Source: Pseudomonadota bacterium (lineage in GTDB: Bacteria; Pseudomonadota; Alphaproteobacteria; Sphingomonadales; Sphingomonadaceae). Taken from it: a stretch of 7,372 nt of DNA. The position numbers and the translations under genes are program-made. Below, piece by piece: positions 5,587 through 7,372 of the stretch. Numbering within the stretch: position 1 is the first letter of the stretch; each line of letters opens with the position of its first letter. The stretch lies in the NCBI GenBank assembly GCA_023427285.1, contig JAEZBH010000354.1, forward strand, positions 1-7,372, given 5' to 3'. Under the pieces are notes generated by a model. The model made no database searches, had not been told where the DNA came from, and was given only the letters and a program-made list of their open reading frames with translations.

Positions 5587-6756
5587 ATGCTCGACACGCA
5601 AAAAACCAAATTCTCCGTCAAGTCCGTAGCCCTGGGGGCTGCGGGTCTGGGCTTGCTGGCAAGCATTGTCGCCTTCACCGCCATGTCCAGCGGCAAGGAT
5701 GCGAAGGCGACTGAAGAGAAGGCGGCCGGAGAGAAGGCTGCCGCCCCCAACGCCGGGCAGGACCGCTTGCCGCGGGTGACGGTGCTGACGCCGGGCACCT
5801 CTCAGGTGACGGCCAACGTCAAGGTGACCGGGACCATTTCCGCCCAGTACGACATGCCCGTCAGCGTTGAGGGCGAGGGCGGCCGGGTGGCAGCGGTGCT
5901 GGTGGAAGCCGGTGACACGGTGAAAAAGGGGCAGGTTCTGGCCCGCATCAACACCGATGTCCTGCGGCCCTACGTGGCCCAGCTTGCCGCCGCGCTGGAG
6001 GAGGCCAAGGCCGATGCCCGCCTTGCGAGCGCCGAATATGAGCGCGTCAAGGCCGTCTCCGGCAGCGGTGCGATCTCTCGGGAAGACGTAGAGCGCCGCG
6101 AAGCCAGCGCCCAGATGCGCGTGGCCCGCGCCAAGGTGGCCGAGGCGCAGCTGCGCGAGGCTGAGGCCCGTCTGGCCCGCGCCGAGATCCGCGCCCCGGC
6201 CGATGGGCTGGTGCTGGAGCGCACCGTTGAGGTTGGCCAGACGGCCAGCCAGGGCGTGGTGCTGTTCCGCATCGCCAAGGATGGCAAGGTCGAGCTGCGC
6301 GGCGAGGTTTCAGAGCAGGACATGCCGGGCCTGAAGGTCGGCCAGAAGGCCAGCGTCAGGATTACCGGCGTTGACCGTGCCTTTGAGGGCAAGGTCTGGC
6401 TGCTCAGCCCGATCATCGATCCGAAGAGCCGTCTGGGCAGCGTGCGCGTGGCGCTGTCGCCCGATCCGCTGCTGCGCCCCGGCGCATTTGCTCAGGGTGT
6501 CGTGCAGGCGGGCGAGGCACGCAAGCCGATCCTGCCGCATTCGGCATTGCAGGCCGATGCCAAGGGGGCCTTCGTCTATGTGGTGGCGGCGGACAACAAG
6601 GCGATGCGCCGCCCGGTGCGCATTGGCACCACCATCGACAAGGGCGTGGTCATTGAAGACGGGCTCAGCGGCAAGGAACGGGTGGTCGCCTCGGCGGGCG
6701 CATTTCTGCGCGACGGCGAGATAATTGACCCGGTTGCACCGCAACAGGCGAGCTAA
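5587..6756 (+). CDS. RND efflux periplasmic adaptor, HlyD/AcrA type
   Basis: This 389-residue membrane fusion protein should bridge the pump and the outer-membrane channel. An uncleaved N-terminal anchor or signal lies at about 14-33, followed by a charged linker rich in A, K and E. The first lipoyl half (VEGEGGRVAAVLVEAGDTVK, 94-113) leads to a coiled-coil hairpin at about 125-198. The second lipoyl half is IRAPADGLVLERTVEVGQTA (201-220). Beta-barrel and membrane-proximal domains follow, with LRPGAFAQGVV (296-306) as a typical late motif. No lipobox is present, unlike AcrA. The start is set by AGGAG (5573-5577), nine bases upstream and inside the end of the channel gene. The pump gene begins 12 bases after the stop. 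Confidence 0.95.
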   Translation: MLDTQKTKFSVKSVALGAAGLGLLASIVAFTAMSSGKDAKATEEKAAGEKAAAPNAGQDRLPRVTVLTPGTSQVTANVKVTGTISAQYDMPVSVEGEGGRVAAVLVEAGDTVKKGQVLARINTDVLRPYVAQLAAALEEAKADARLASAEYERVKAVSGSGAISREDVERREASAQMRVARAKVAEAQLREAEARLARAEIRAPADGLVLERTVEVGQTASQGVVLFRIAKDGKVELRGEVSEQDMPGLKVGQKASVRITGVDRAFEGKVWLLSPIIDPKSRLGSVRVALSPDPLLRPGAFAQGVVQAGEARKPILPHSALQADAKGAFVYVVAADNKAMRRPVRIGTTIDKGVVIEDGLSGKERVVASAGAFLRDGEIIDPVAPQQAS

Positions 6757-6768
6757 GGGAGGCACGCC

Positions 6769-7372
6769 ATGAACAACATATCATCCTGGGCGATCCGCAA
6801 TCCGATCCCGCCCATCGTTCTGTTCGCGGTGCTGACCGTGATGGGCCTGATTGCCTTCATGCGCATGCCCATCAACAACATGCCTGACATTTCTGTGCCT
6901 TCGGTCATCGTGGCGGTCAACCAGCCCGGCGCCGCACCCACCGAAATGGAAATGCAGGTGACGCAGCTCGTGGAAGGCGCGGTGGCCAGCGTTGGCAACG
7001 TGCGCAACATCACCTCGCGCACCATTGAGGGCACAGCCTTCGTTATCGTGGAGTTCCAGATCGGAACGCCGGTTGACCGGGCGGTCAATGACGTGCGCGA
7101 TGCCGTCTCCAAGATCCGCTCCGAATTGCCGGAGGACATTCTGGAGCCATCCATTGAACGGCAGGACATGGAAGGCGGGCCGATGGCGTATTACGTCGTC
7201 AGCACCACCGACATGACCGCAGAGCAGCTGAGCTGGTTTGTCGACAGCACCATCTCCAAACGCCTGCTGACGCTGGGCGGCATTGCGCAGGTGCAGCGCA
7301 TCGGCGGCGTTTCCCGCGAAATTCGCATCGATCTCGACCCTGCCCGCCTTCAGGCTCACGGCTTGTCGGCAG
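6769..7372 (+). CDS. RND efflux pump, inner-membrane permease (partial)
   Basis: Only the first 201 residues are present; members of this family are usually over 1000 residues, so the gene continues beyond the window. The start ATG follows AAGGGAGG (6755-6762) by six bases. The protein opens with MNNISSWAIRNPIPPIV, then the first transmembrane helix at about 13-31. MRMPINNMPDISVPSVIV (31-48) and PGAAPTEMEMQVTQLVE (53-69) follow, matching the first porter subdomain of AcrB-type drug pumps (the PDIxxPxV and GAxxxExExxVT patterns). The later segment GGIAQVQRIGGVSREIRIDLDP (170-191) is also typical. The form resembles drug (HAE) pumps more than metal pumps, but the residues that separate these classes lie mostly outside the window. 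It would use the proton gradient to drive export through the adaptor and channel encoded upstream. Confidence 0.95.
   Translation, partial: MNNISSWAIRNPIPPIVLFAVLTVMGLIAFMRMPINNMPDISVPSVIVAVNQPGAAPTEMEMQVTQLVEGAVASVGNVRNITSRTIEGTAFVIVEFQIGTPVDRAVNDVRDAVSKIRSELPEDILEPSIERQDMEGGPMAYYVVSTTDMTAEQLSWFVDSTISKRLLTLGGIAQVQRIGGVSREIRIDLDPARLQAHGLSA

Noticed and set aside
4807..5601. Long minus-strand frame opposite the outer-membrane channel gene
   Set aside because: The plus strand encodes a clear NodT-type protein over the same bases; the antisense product has no recognisable domain.
6781..7359. Minus-strand frame of 192 residues at the right edge
   Set aside because: Antisense shadow of the RND pump gene, which has a strong ribosome site and clear AcrB-type motifs.

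Overview
This is a GC-rich window with tightly packed genes, ATGA stop/start overlaps and Shine-Dalgarno sites. The protein families (YtrA-type GntR regulator, NodT-type outer-membrane lipoprotein, DUF3667-like protein) suggest a Gram-negative proteobacterium, most likely an alphaproteobacterium of the Sphingomonadales type. That placement rests on protein style only. No RNA gene, insertion sequence or CRISPR array was seen.

Layout. Bases 1-117 hold a short tandem array of a 30-bp hairpin-forming repeat. Bases 104-2344, on the minus strand, are an operon of three genes: a GntR/YtrA regulator, an ABC ATPase and an ABC-2 type permease. Each junction is an ATGA overlap, and a promoter with a perfect TTGACA box lies just upstream. 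Also on the minus strand, at 2355-3296, is a membrane protein with an N-terminal zinc ribbon (DUF3667-like). Diverging from it, at 3375-3893 on the plus strand, is a small exported protein of unknown function, followed by a terminator-like hairpin. Bases 3894-4173 form a 280-bp intergenic region with many short palindromes, then a promoter. From 4174 to the right edge, on the plus strand, is a tripartite RND efflux operon: outer-membrane lipoprotein, periplasmic adaptor, and the first 201 residues of the inner-membrane RND pump, which is cut by the window end.

How the parts may work together. The promoter of the regulator/ABC operon and the promoter of the RND operon carry almost the same 26-bp element (21 of 26 positions identical). 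It is a dyad with half-sites TGGTGT and ACACCA and inner TA steps, and in both promoters it sits just downstream of the -35 box. The simplest reading is that the GntR regulator represses its own ABC transporter operon and also the RND pump 1.8 kb away, so that two unrelated export machines form one small regulon. The element is seen directly; the binding and the regulatory logic are inferred. The two genes between the operons lack the element.
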